Below are positions 54,149 through 64,000 of a stretch of DNA of 64,000 nt, piece after piece. Source of the stretch: Triangularia verruculosa (taxonomy: Eukaryota; Ascomycota; Sordariomycetes; Sordariales; Podosporaceae); assembly GCA_033296885.1 (NCBI GenBank), contig MU863885.1:1-64000 (forward strand). The letters run 5' to 3'. Within the stretch, counting starts at the first letter, position 1; every line of letters begins with the position of its first letter. Made by a program: the position numbers and the translations under genes. The notes under the pieces were generated by a model, which saw nothing but the letters and a program-made list of their open reading frames with translations, was not told the origin of the DNA and ran no database searches.

Positions 54149-54952
54149 TCAAGCGGCAGACATCCGGCGTGACCATGAACGTCCCAGCCGGGTGAACAGA
54201 GGGACTTTGGGGGGGCCCCCCTTGGACATCTTGAGGTCATCAATGCTAGTCAATGACAAGCTCCGTCGCTTGTTCTCATCTCCTGTCCGCAGCTCCGTCA
54301 CTGTCGGAGACTGCCGTTTTCTCATTGATGGCCATTGCCTGGTGGTTATTGGGGCCGAAAGCACCGGGGGCTGCCGCGTCTCCACGTTGGCCTGAGACGG
54401 TACAGTCGATGATGGTGGTCGCTCATCACTTTGGGTGCTCTCCTCGGTCTGGGCCTTATCCAAGGGGTCCACCTGGCTGAGAGGACGAACCTGGGTCGTG
54501 TCGGATTCACGCCGACTGACGGGGCCAACGACTATGGTGGAGTCGTCAGCTGTACTGCGCATAAAGGTGAACGGGAAATCCACCGCATCTCCGACTAGTG
54601 CAAATGGTTAGCTGCGTCGGGAGCGGTGTAGGGTGGGAGCAACGAAAAACATACCATAAGTGGCCCACAATTGGGTGTCCACCGTATACTTGAAGAATTC
54701 ACCGCTGACTGGGTTGAGGTTATTCTGGTGAAGCCATCCAAACACCCACTGCTCCGCTAGCTTGACGACTTCTGACTTCCTTCCGGGTATGAGCAGTGAA
54801 GTATCTTTACTGGCTGAATAGTTGAGGACAAACTGGCGTCGGGAGTGTTCGGCAGCAGTCAGGGCTTTCATGATATTAAGTTGCTCCAGGTCCGTGGGTG
54901 CGGACCGGCGTCTCCGCTCTCTGACGGCTATGTTTGCGGCCTCTGATGTCAT
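54149..54952 (-). CDS. Basic hypothetical protein, two exons
   Basis: Predicted 247-residue protein of two exons (54952-54655 and 54594-54149; donor GTATGT, branch GCTAACC, acceptor CACTAG). The join gives TQLWATYVGDAVDFPFTFMR. The N-terminal part is basic (AVRERRRRSAPTD) with an ordered segment (VVKLAEQWVFGWLHQNNLNP, VSGEFFKYTVDTQLWATY). The C-terminal half is Ser/Thr/Pro/Arg-rich and probably disordered, ending FTRLGRSWSRRMSAA. No signal peptide or membrane segment. The upstream in-frame start at 54994 is TTG, so ATG 54952 is preferred. I do not recognise the family. Confidence 0.65.
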
Positions 54953-57565
54953 GATGCCTTTACAGTAAGGTGTCAGGGGTATATGATCGGACAAAAGATC
55001 GGGTTAGGGGGGTTCTTCGTGGGGGAACTTCGGTTGTCGTGGGGGCATCGAGGGTCAGATCATGTATGGACTAAAGAAGCTGCCTGTCTGATCAAAGATC
55101 TGCTGTCTGTCGAGTGGTTCTTATGGCTGTTGGAAAAAGAACAGGGATCGCAATGGGACGATAGGATTCAGATGGTTCGAGGAGACGAGAGGTTGCCTTC
55201 AATCCGTTGTCATTTTGGCGTGAACGATGTGGGGCCTGTCTTCTTTAAGTGGTTGTGGATCAATGCGCTTTTGGTGTTATCGGAAGAACGAAGGTTGGGC
55301 CGAGTCTGGACAATTCGACAATGGGGCTGCCGATGGCGGGCTGGTATCACCCGCGGCCGGGACGATCTCAGAGGCCCAACCGCACGGTTCGAGGTAATCT
55401 TGCAGATTGTCAGCCCTCAGCAGACCCACTTCGCTATTCCGCTTGAATGTCGTACCGAGTTATCTTGGACCAAGAAGTCAGGTTCTGGCTAGAAACAACC
55501 CGCCAAGTGATTGCCAAGGGTGTTGTGTGACTTGGCGAACGGCAGTCAGAGGAAGCGAGTGACGCCGGGGGGGACGGAGGCGAGGATGTTTGCGGGGAAA
55601 GAAGCTGGGGAAGCTTCCGTCCAGTCTCTGGACTTCGGAGCAGACTGTGCTACCAGCCCACAAGGACGCTAGGGGGCTAGGCGATCCAGCCAACCCATAC
55701 CGGACTTGTTCTCAACCGACAATCTGTTTGTCTGTTCAATACGCTCATCAAAAAGGAAAGAACCAGTTCTTCAAAACGGCCTTATCGATCTTTGCATGGG
55801 AAAGGGCACTTAACAGATAAACGGGGCAAGGTGAGCGGTCAGTGGTCGGCCCACTCCCGTCGGAATCAGCTGGCTGGCCCATAAACTCGGACCAGCAAAC
55901 CACCTGGAACCATGCCATGTTTCTTGTCTTGCCGGCTCGATGGTTTGCATTCCAACAAGACCTTGGCATTGCAGATCCTTACCCTGTTGAAAGGAGGGCG
56001 CCTGAGCTGACGTTGCAAAAGGGCCATGTGTTTGTTGCCATTTTTGGTGCTCTTTCAGGAAATCATAGTTGTCATTGATGTTGACCGGAAACGGCCGGGC
56101 CTGAACTCACAGCATCTTCAGCCAGTCGCGAGGGAGACTTTCGGTTGCCAAGACATGTGTCCCTGCCATTTGTCCATGATGTTTGAAATGACTACTGTTC
56201 TAGACCCAACCCTTCCAGGTTATCTCGGATACCTCCCATGCTGCTGAGCCTCAATGGATTTGGGCGCATGCTGCTGTCAATAGAGTGTCGGTGGATGTTC
56301 AGCACAGATCATGCTGGCCATGGGCGGGCTGGATGTCGGAACGGATACCTAACCCCTTGGCGGCAGCAACCTGCAGCCGATCTTTCCCGTCATCACCAAT
56401 CATCTGGAAAGTGTCGGAATCCCTCGATATGATGGATGAAAAGCCCCAATCTTCGGAGAATAGGAAATGAGTTCATGTTGATCCCAAACCCAGGCTGGCT
56501 TGGGCGAGACAGACCTCTCTCTCTCAATTCATTGCCTTCGCTACGCCCAGCCAGGTGCTTGGGACAACACCTGACCTCAGGGAGGAACATGTTTTGTTCA
56601 AGGTTCGCTTTAATACCACTTCATCAATAAAAGCAGGGGCCCAGCATTTGTTGACAGATTCTGTCTTGCGTACAAGGAAGATGAGAAGGTGCGAGTGCAC
56701 AGCGCATGAACGTTTGAGACACATCAATGATCCCTTGCATTTGCAGCTAAGCCCAACCAGTAGAGATATCGGTGTCATATTTGTCATTGGGTAACCTTTG
56801 TCATCCCGAAAGACTGGAATTACTTGTTTGTGTGTCACCTGCAGGATTGATGGACTTCACTTATTTAGTAATTACGGATGACTTTTGGTGTGACAGTATG
56901 TGCAACTCATTATGGAGGTTCCGAATGAATCCGAAAGGCGATGATATGAAGTGCCTATCAAACAAGAGCTTTTCGGTTCATAATTTCACGTCATCTCGGG
57001 TAGCACACACTTTCACACTCACATTGACAGACTCAAACATTGCAAGCTTGAGGAGCGATGCTGTTTATGTGAAGTGGGGGACGTGGAGTGTAGAATGAGT
57101 GATGAATGAGATCCGGCCGTTCGCACCTGCCATGGAATACAGTGCAATATTGTCATGGGCCTGTCAGTGGCGCTTACAAGGAATTCACAACGAGAATCTC
57201 ATCAACAACAACAGCACCAAAATCCAGTGCACTCCGCATGTAGATGAGGAGTGTACCTGGTAGTGATTCGCGCCGTCAGTGAATGACATGACCATCAGTG
57301 CTCTGACTGGCCCAGATGATTGAGTCAGAAGGCCTGTCAAGTAGGTATGTAAGTCATGCGTGGTCAAGATCCAGAATGAACAAACAACAGCAATAATCAT
57401 ACACCGGATAGGTATATTAACCTAGTCCTCGGCTGGTCTGAAGAATCTATCAACCTCAGCTTCATTTCGTACCGATCTTAACACAGCATACCTCAACATA
57501 CTATCCTCGCTATTTCTGTCACGTCTTGAATTGCAAACACAGTCACAATTCCACTGATCGCTCAG
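54953..57565. other. Gene-poor interval, 2.6 kb
   Basis: No gene I can support. The plus-strand frame 54983-55492 is long (169 residues) but lacks motifs, and its composition is unlike the neighbouring genes. Shorter frames at 56524-56838 and 56772-57098 also lack features. The right end contains the promoter of the ankyrin gene, with a TATA-like stretch near 57410. Confidence 0.5.
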
Positions 57566-58646
57566 ATGGGCGTGCCAATCTACGCGGCTTGGGAAGTCCG
57601 CGAATCTAGCGTGACTCCCCTGCGCCCCCAGAACGATTCGCTCAGGTGTCCCAAAAACGCTCCAGCCTATTACAGCGACGACGAAAAGCCCACAAAGGAC
57701 GAACTCGCCGGCCTGTTACAGGCTCTTGCCCACAGAGCGCCCTTCACGGAGCTCAAACAGCAACTGGAACAACTGTCATACCGCCTGGACATCCCCGTTG
57801 CCGATGTCCTGCTCCGCTCAGAGTTCATCTGGCATGAGGAGACCAAGTTCAGCACGGATGACGGAAAAGCGCTGAGGACCAAGTGGACGAGCTACGGGAC
57901 ACTGCTGCACGAGGCTATGCGAGAGAATGAATACGGTGAGATCAAATGCTGCCCCATCTGCCCAGTTTACATGTTCTATAGATCCCCACGAGATGTTTTA
58001 CTGACCACACCGATCACCTACAGACCTTGTCAAGTACCTTGTCTCTCCTTTCATCTTTGACGACGCGCGCAAGCGCCGCCTCTTCCTTGAGCAGCGGGAC
58101 TACAGTGGCATGACTGCACTCCTCCTAGCCATTCAGATCGCCAAGGACGACAAGCTGGTAAAGTATCTCTTTCAGCAGGGGGCTGACATCCAGGCGGTCG
58201 ATGTCAACGGTTGGACGGCTATGCACTTCGCAATGCAGAACGACAGACTCGAGATAATCAGGCTTCTGCATGGCAGAGACCATGGGCTCATCAATAAGCC
58301 AGCTGCCTCGACGGGTGATACGCCTGTTCACATCATGGTCCGCAAGGGCAACGAAAAGACCATCAAAGCTGTGACGCAGATGACTGCGGATCTGAATTGG
58401 TTCAAGGTCAATGATTTGGGGCTAAGTCCGCATGATCTTATCCAATCGGTCATTGGAGACAAAGAACTGCATCGTTATGTAAGAAGTAAGATGGAGAGAG
58501 ATGGCTGGCAGTTGAATAAGAAGAAGGAGCGCATGGCCTTTCAGAAGAAGAGCGTGGGGAAGCAGTACTATCAGATATCCTGTGGTCCAATCAAGGAGAA
58601 GCCAGCCCAGCCGTTGGTTGACGAGATGGATGCTAGCTGGGATTGA
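57566..58646 (+). CDS. Ankyrin-repeat protein
   Basis: Predicted 330-residue protein of two exons (57566-57935 and 58024-58646; donor GTGAGA, acceptor CTACAG). The join gives MRENEYDLVKYLVSPFIFDD. Residues ~40-125 are helical and polar. About three ankyrin repeats span ~145-250: YSGMTALLLAIQIAKDDKLV, NGWTAMHFAMQNDRLEIIRL and TGDTPVHIMVRKGNEKTIKA. The C-terminus is basic. Ankyrin repeats mediate protein-protein contacts; no catalytic or NLR-type domain is attached, so the role is unknown. No signal peptide. Confidence 0.85.
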
Positions 58647-60042
58647 ACTTTTTAGGTGCTGGAGTAGATAGGATGCTGTAAATGGAATTTCATGACCCAT
58701 GGTCGGAGCCGTCGGTCGGGAAGAAGCCATTATGTGTAAAATCTGTGGTGACCTGCACACTGATCACTTTCATACGAACATCTTCGCCAGTGAAAGGAAG
58801 GTAGTGGTGGTGTCCAATCCTGACCACTTCAAAATGTCCAGCGAAGTAGGTATGTTCCAGATTTCGTTGTCTACATGGTTGAGCCCACGGCGGTAAGGTG
58901 TACAATGGGACGAAGAAGTCGTAGGCATGGCGAGGAATGAAGTGGGCATGATCAATCAAAAACAACAAAAAGGTAGGAGCGTGAAGGAGGATACAATGCG
59001 GCCTGGATGACATCAAAAGATTTTGGACATGAGGCACCTGTGTGGTATTACTCAGATGTGACCTGAACTTTTCTTCTTTTCTTCCTGTCTTTCTTTTCCT
59101 CATTCAAGGTTCCCTCTGATATGCCTCTGCTAACTTTCTGTGGCAATAGGCTCCAGTCTTCTGTCCATTGTCGTTGTTGTAATGGAAAATGACAACCAAG
59201 ATACTCTCTGCGTGATCTTCAACTCTATTCTTTAGGTACCTTATTCTAACGGCTACCTTTGTCGCTGATACCAAACCTGCAAGATTTGGCTATTCTTCTG
59301 TCCACCTAGGGAATCAGGGGTATGATCCGTGCGTGAGGAGCTCAGGGGGTGGCACGTGCGTTCAATACCGACGCTCAGCAAGAGATCAAATGCTCTTGTA
59401 CATGTAGTTATAGGGTTGTCTCCAATTACGCAGGCGAGGACAGTCCATCTATGATCTCGGTACTTCTCAGCCCTCATCAACGGCTGTGGAATTTTGGAAG
59501 CTTGCTACATGCAGGCAAAAGTCCTGGCGATTTCTAGGTACCCGGTAGTCATGTTGAAAGTATAGATAAGGCAGTCAGCGAGAGCAGTGGTATAACCTAG
59601 TAGCTGTGCTTTGAAAAGAAAGACTCTCATACCATAGGTTCACAGACCAAGATTGCAATATAATGCTGAGTACTACTCATATGTAGCCCAAAGATGTCGA
59701 AAGTCCACATCGAAATAAGTTCGTTTCCAAGCACCCTCATTTTAGATCAAAGACACGCTGCCAACAATGTCGTAAACAAGGCAAGCGCGCAGACTCTTCG
59801 ACCGGCGGCAAAGGAGCAACATTGCGTTACAGAGAGGCGAGACTGAAATGGTAGCTTTAAGTTCTACACATCCCCACAGAAGCTTAATCTTTCTCTCCTC
59901 TCAGCAACTATCACCTCGGGTAGGTGGTTATGATTCAATAGCCGGCAGTTGAACTACCCGGTGTCTTTGAGAGGGCCTACAACCACCATACCATTTACCA
60001 CCAGCACCATTAGCGGCGCAACAACAAAGGCCAAACAGCGAG
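58647..60042. other. Intergenic, 1.4 kb
   Basis: No gene seen. AGGTACCT occurs at 59234-59241. Short frames (58699-58896, 59349-59537) lack motifs. Confidence 0.55.
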
Positions 60043-61347
60043 ATGTCTTCGTCGGCCTTGCCACGTACTTTCTCACCGTCGGATTCCTCCTCAGACTTTT
60101 CCTCGGATTCATCATCGAGCCAGTCACCTGAGCCTGCGGTTAGCTCAACTGCTCTTTCAAGTGGAGGCTATCTCGCGGCCGCGCGCCAAAGGCTGTTGGA
60201 AACTTGTCCGCAGATTCAATCCGTTCGCGAGCCCGCGCCTACTGCGAGCCCAATGCAGAGCCAGCCGGGCACGCGAATTCCGCTCCAGTCCTCGCGCCCT
60301 CAGCCCTCATCCGCGCGAACAACTGTTCCAACTTTGCGTACCCGGGCGGTCAAAGGTCGTAGCCCTCTGAGAACCTCGCATCCTGCCCAGCCTCAGCTAG
60401 GCCATTTTGCCTCTCCGCGTCCTGCTCAGCCACAGAAAGGCCATTTCGCGTCTCCACGCCCTGCGCAGCCTCAGCAAGGTCATTTTGCCTCTCCCGATCT
60501 CCCTCTGCCCAACCATCGTCCCAGCAAATTTATGGAGCATCAGGCGCAAGTCAAACCTCAAGAAGATCTCACTGCTCCCCCGTTCGTCTGTCTCCCCGGT
60601 ACACTGGCCCCGGCCGCCGCCATCGCCGCCTTGACCTCTACAGTACCCCAGCCCTCTCTCACGACCCCTGACTTTCCGATCCCGGCCTCGTCCCTCGTCC
60701 CGGCAATCTTCAAAACAACTCTAACCCGCGCCCAAGCCCGTCTTTTCAGCGACGCCCACGACCCCCATGGCTACCCCCGTTTCCTTCCCCCAGCCAACCT
60801 GACCGCAGAGACCGACCCCAGCACCTTCCGTGCCTGCGACTGCGTGGTGACTCTCCTCTGGATGTACAGCCCCAGGCTCGCCGCCGATTTCTTTGCTTCC
60901 AACGGTGCCGAGCATGAGGCCAACCTCAATGTCTTTGACAACAGGGTGCAGGAGCAGTGGGAGCCTCGGCAGTTTGGAGAGGGCTTGCGTCAGGTGCCGC
61001 AGTGTAGGATTGGGAAGATGAATGATGAGATTACGGTTTGTTCATTCAACACTGTAATAAACAAAGAAACAAACTTGCTGACACTCAACATTCAATAGAT
61101 CGGCTTCCGCACGCAGTCCAGCAAGAAGATGTGCTGCTACATCGCCAGGATTGCCCCCGATATCGGCAAGTGGACCGGAGTCGAAGCCAACGACGAGGTT
61201 GTCAGTGTCGGGCGAGATGACCTGGAGAGAGTAGAGAGATTCGGGGCCATCATTGGTCGGGAGGTGCTCAATACCAACTTTTGGTACAGGCAGCCGTATT
61301 ATAGGGTTTCGATTACGGTTGATGGCAGGCCGGTGGATTATAGATGA
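60043..61347 (+). CDS. Low-complexity protein with ordered C-terminus
   Basis: Predicted 413-residue protein of two exons (60043-61035 and 61099-61347; donor GTTTGT, acceptor CAATAG), joining KMNDEIT to IGFRTQSSKK. The first ~60 residues are Ser-rich and acidic. A Pro/Gln-rich middle carries three 13-residue tandem units (PAQPQxGHFASPR). From ~215 the protein becomes ordered: TLTRAQARLFSDAHDPHGYP, FRACDCVVTLLWMYSPRLAA, then MCCYIARIAPDIGKWTGVEA and YYRVSITVDGRPVDYR. No signal peptide or known domain recognised. Codon use is GC-rich and ordinary. Confidence 0.75.
60382..60498 (+). repeat. Three 39-bp in-frame tandem repeats
   Basis: Three 39-bp units (60382-60420, 60421-60459, 60460-60498) encode PAQPQLGHFASPR, PAQPQKGHFASPR and PAQPQQGHFASPD. 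The units differ mostly at third positions, so the peptide is better conserved than the DNA. Confidence 0.92.
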
Positions 61348-61749
61348 TTGATACCTACCTACCGACAATCATCTGACTTTGACCCTGTACCTATTCTTCA
61401 CATCACACAAACGCCCGGAGTTTTGCTGTTCCTTCTATGGCCACTTCAGTCCACCGAATAGGGGTTGACAGGGGTTATTGCTTTGACTATGACGCAGCAT
61501 AACATCCATGGTACAGCCGGAGTCGCGCCCTTTAACGGACTACCTTACCTACATACTCAAGCCACTTGAAAGGGAGCAGTAATACCTTAGCAAGCAGGTG
61601 GTGAACGAATCAAAATTCCACTTCGAGGCATGATATCATGTACATAAAAATGGCATCGAGCCGGCCCTTTTCCCTCCCTTTCGGCACCGTGCGGGTGTGT
61701 TTTATCTGGTCCCACCATCTCCATCTCCTCCTTTCACTCAATCATGCTT
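61348..61749. other. Convergent intergenic space
   Basis: No gene seen. It holds the 3' ends of two converging genes. Confidence 0.6.
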
Positions 61750-62817
61750 TTAAGCCCGGTAGAGTCTCTGTCCATTCTTCATCGACCTCTTGCCAATCCG
61801 GCCGCTGTTCTCGCCATCAATGTCGGAGTCGATGTCAAGGCCGTTGTTCTTTCCCTTGCCCTTGCCCTTTCCCTTACCCTTGCCCTCACCTTTGCCCTTG
61901 CCCTTACCCTTGCCCTTGCCCTCTGGTGCCTGGCGCGCGAGGACAACAGCGTTGTCCTTGCCCTTGCCCTTGCCGACCTGGAGCTGCTGAGCACCAGCAC
62001 CAACCAGCCTCAGCAGAGCGTTGATATCGGCGTCAGCATTGCCCTTGCCCTTACCCTGAACCTGGCCAACAAGCAAGCCCAAAAGCTGGTTGAGCTGGTC
62101 CTTGTTGACGTTTCCGCCCTGGCCCTGAAGCTGGCCGGTGACAAGCTGGAGAAGCTGGTTGAGCTGAGCGTTGTTGTTGCCCTTACCCCTGAGGACTTGG
62201 CCAAGGAGCAACTCGAGGATGTCGTCAACGTCATCAATTTCAAGTTCATCGTCACTGTCATCGGCCCGGTCGACGCGGTTGAGTCTACCACCACCGATCA
62301 AGTTGAGGAGTCCGCCAAGATTCAGGTTGTTGTTGCCGGCACCAAGGTTGAGGCCGTTGCCACCAATGCCGATAAGTGTCAAGAGATCGTTAATGTTGGC
62401 ATTGTTGCCCCTGTTGGCCTTGCCACCACCTCCGATGAGTTGGAGCAAATCTTCGAGACGGATGTTGCTATTCTTGCCCTTGCCTTTGCCTCTGTTCTTC
62501 TTCCCTCCGGCTGGCGCGGTACCGTTGACAATAACAACAGGCGTGGCGGTAGCTGTGGCCTCGGTTATGGTGGAGATAATCTCCTCGATCTCTTCCGTCG
62601 CAGTAGGGGTCTCGGTTACTACCACTTCGACCTCCTCGGTAGCTGTTGTCTCGGCAGCGGTGGTCTCAGCTACTGCAGTCTCGGTGACTACAACCGCCTC
62701 GGATGTGACAGTGACGACAACAGCACCGTCCTGAGGAGCAGGGACAGCCTGAACGGCTTGACTGAACAAAAGAGTGGATGCCAGAACGGCGTGTCTCCAG
62801 GACATTGTGATGGCCAT
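61750..62817 (-). CDS. Secreted Leu-Leu repeat / Gly-Lys-rich protein
   Basis: Single-exon protein of 355 residues from ATG 62817, giving a signal peptide (MSWRHAVLASTLLFSQAVQA within the first 26 residues); the longer frame to 63006 reads through the 5' UTR. A Val/Thr/Glu stretch (30-100) follows. Seven repeats centred on [LIV]xxLLxL[ILV]G-type cores begin at 121, 142, 168, 197, 219, 242 and 265, spaced 21-29 residues, with Gly/Asn/Lys linkers. A polycationic (GK)n tract (300-323) and a C-terminal GKR at 342-344 (a possible Kex2-type site) end the protein. The design suggests a self-assembling or matrix protein; this is inference. On the opposite strand the same repeats create long shadow frames. 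Confidence 0.8.
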   Translation of the reverse strand: MAITMSWRHAVLASTLLFSQAVQAVPAPQDGAVVVTVTSEAVVVTETAVAETTAAETTATEEVEVVVTETPTATEEIEEIISTITEATATATPVVIVNGTAPAGGKKNRGKGKGKNSNIRLEDLLQLIGGGGKANRGNNANINDLLTLIGIGGNGLNLGAGNNNLNLGGLLNLIGGGRLNRVDRADDSDDELEIDDVDDILELLLGQVLRGKGNNNAQLNQLLQLVTGQLQGQGGNVNKDQLNQLLGLLVGQVQGKGKGNADADINALLRLVGAGAQQLQVGKGKGKDNAVVLARQAPEGKGKGKGKGKGEGKGKGKGKGKGKNNGLDIDSDIDGENSGRIGKRSMKNGQRLYRA

Positions 62818-64000
62818 CGTGCCTGATTTTGCGTCTTTGTCGTTAGGAAACAAAAAGAGAGAAATCTTGTCGTAAGCAATGATTTGGAATGAAAGGATTG
62901 TCGTAAAGAAAGAAGAAGGGATCAACCCTGATGGCGCTGGAAAAAAAAGGAGGGAAAGGGCAAGAAAGGAAGAAAAAACGAAGTCGAGTATCGAACTGAC
63001 GATCAAAAAAAAGACAAAAAGACTTTGGAAAAGAACATGGATTGAATTTGTCTTTTAAAGACGCACAATTCGAAAGCACTTCTGTTCTTCAGGACGACAT
63101 CGTCGCGTTAGATCTGACGCAGCCTGGCTCGATGCCACCTTGAACCTTGAATATTCATGCTTAGTCCCATCTCCTGTTTGGAAAGAGTCTCTCCGGGTGT
63201 CAAAACATCATGTTGTGAATGATGGCAGCCGGCGTGCTTCACGAACCTGGAAGTCGGTAGGCTCCCCAAATGTGCACTGACATTCTGAAACCCCACGTCG
63301 ATCAGTCGTCTCGAACCCTGGGAAGTGCCATCCTCGCGCTAGCTTCTGCGGGAGCGGCATTCTGGTTGCGGCTCTTCAGTGGTCGAAGGTTGCATTGAAC
63401 GGTAGTGATCGGACCCTCGGCTGCCCCTGGTTGGGATCGTAGCGTATCTTTGGGGGGTTGGTGCCAAGATCTTGGGATCCTGGGCAACGTGTTTCAGCTC
63501 TCTGGACGACCGTAGCAAAGCAGGGTTTTGTCGAGGCCAAAAGAAACAAATGTCAACTTTTGAGTTGGTTCTTTTATTGGCTCTATCCCCCGCCGGATCT
63601 TCCTTTACCGCGGGGGCTGATGGTTGAGGCGCGCCAATTAGAGCCGAGCCCCGAGTTTGCACTTCAAGACTTCTCATCCCATCACCGGTGATCCGATTTG
63701 CAGCCAAGGAAGGTGGAGGACAAGAATAGCACTTGAGACCGGACGAATTTATGCATAGAAGATTTCTGCTGCCGAGGAGGTGTTTGAGGGGGTACGAATC
63801 CCATGTCGTCGACGTGATGGCTTGCCCATCCTCGCAAGAGCCATTATTAAGCTTCTTATCCCTACCTAGAAAGGTGTTTTGTTACCTAGCCACCCGTCCT
63901 GTTTCTGTTTACAAACACTCCCGCGAGCCACAAGAACTCTGTGGTGTCACTCAGTTATAGACGAAGTCACATACCTTACACTTACGTATTCTTCTCCACA
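62818..64000. other. Upstream region and window end
   Basis: No gene I can support. The first ~250 bp is the A-rich (on plus strand) promoter and leader of the Leu-Leu repeat gene, including runs such as gaaaaaaaagg. Frames at 63339-63707 and 63733-63960 lack motifs. Confidence 0.5.

Noticed and set aside
54983..55492. 169-residue plus-strand open frame
   Set aside because: No motif, Trp/Arg-rich composition typical of chance frames, and it overlaps the promoter of the gene at 54149-54952.
61744..62826. Plus-strand 360-residue open frame of Leu/Ala/Val repeats
   Set aside because: It is the antisense shadow of the Gly-Lys/Leu-Leu repeat gene. The minus strand has the signal peptide and coherent repeats.
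1..64000. CRISPR array, operon or bacterial origin signals
   Set aside because: Introns, gene families and spacing show a fungal nuclear genome; no regular direct-repeat/spacer array is present.

Overview
The window is chromosomal DNA of a filamentous ascomycete, most likely a Sordariomycete. Genes carry short spliceosomal introns (about 50-130 nt, GTAWGT-like donors, CTAAC-like branch points, YAG acceptors). The gene families are typical of such fungi: a PTH11-type rhodopsin-fold receptor, two HET-domain proteins, a TmpA-like membrane flavoprotein, a vanillyl-alcohol-oxidase-type flavoenzyme and a feruloyl esterase/tannase. The left end is an AT-rich, TA-rich, gene-free island that looks RIP-mutated. 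I rebuilt multi-exon genes by hand from frame, splice signals and family motifs, so exon edges are predictions.

Layout. 0-2.2 kb: AT-rich decayed DNA. 2.5-3.5 kb: a C2H2 zinc-finger gene. 3.5-9.1 kb: gene-poor, with one degenerate duplicated gene fragment. 9.2-15 kb: a PTH11-like receptor, a CE3-like SGNH esterase with an altered catalytic block, an AsaB/CmcJ-type oxygenase and a TmpA-like oxidoreductase. 16.35 kb: an intron-containing tRNA-Glu(CTC). 16.7-18.5 kb: a secreted feruloyl esterase/tannase. 19.6-26.3 kb: a CCCH-RBR E3 ligase, an FHA-domain protein kinase and an acidic orphan. 26.6-29.1 kb: a GH43 glycosidase and an HD-domain hydrolase. 29.4-35.5 kb: a HET island, two HET-domain genes around a dienelactone hydrolase; the second HET gene is frameshifted near its end by a 13-bp tandem duplication. 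36.0-43.5 kb: a VAO-type flavoenzyme, two divergently transcribed membrane proteins, an orphan and a Baeyer-Villiger-type monooxygenase. 43.5-47 kb: mostly non-coding, with a possible spliced short-exon transcript. 47.1-52.8 kb: a secreted protein with three SnoaL-like domains and a tandem pair of GPI-type surface paralogs. 54.1-62.8 kb: a basic orphan, an ankyrin protein, a low-complexity protein with a 13-residue tandem repeat, and a secreted Leu-Leu repeat / Gly-Lys protein.

Functional reading. CE3-like, feruloyl esterase and GH43 genes together with aryl-alcohol and Baeyer-Villiger type oxidases suit a saprotroph or plant-associated fungus degrading hemicellulose and phenolics. They are scattered, and I see no polyketide synthase, peptide synthetase or terpene synthase core, so I do not call a biosynthetic cluster. 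The most unusual items are the HET-DLH-HET island with its frameshift, the Leu-Leu repeat / polycationic secreted protein, the triple-SnoaL secreted protein, the paired surface paralogs and the dispersed palindrome AGGTACCT between genes.
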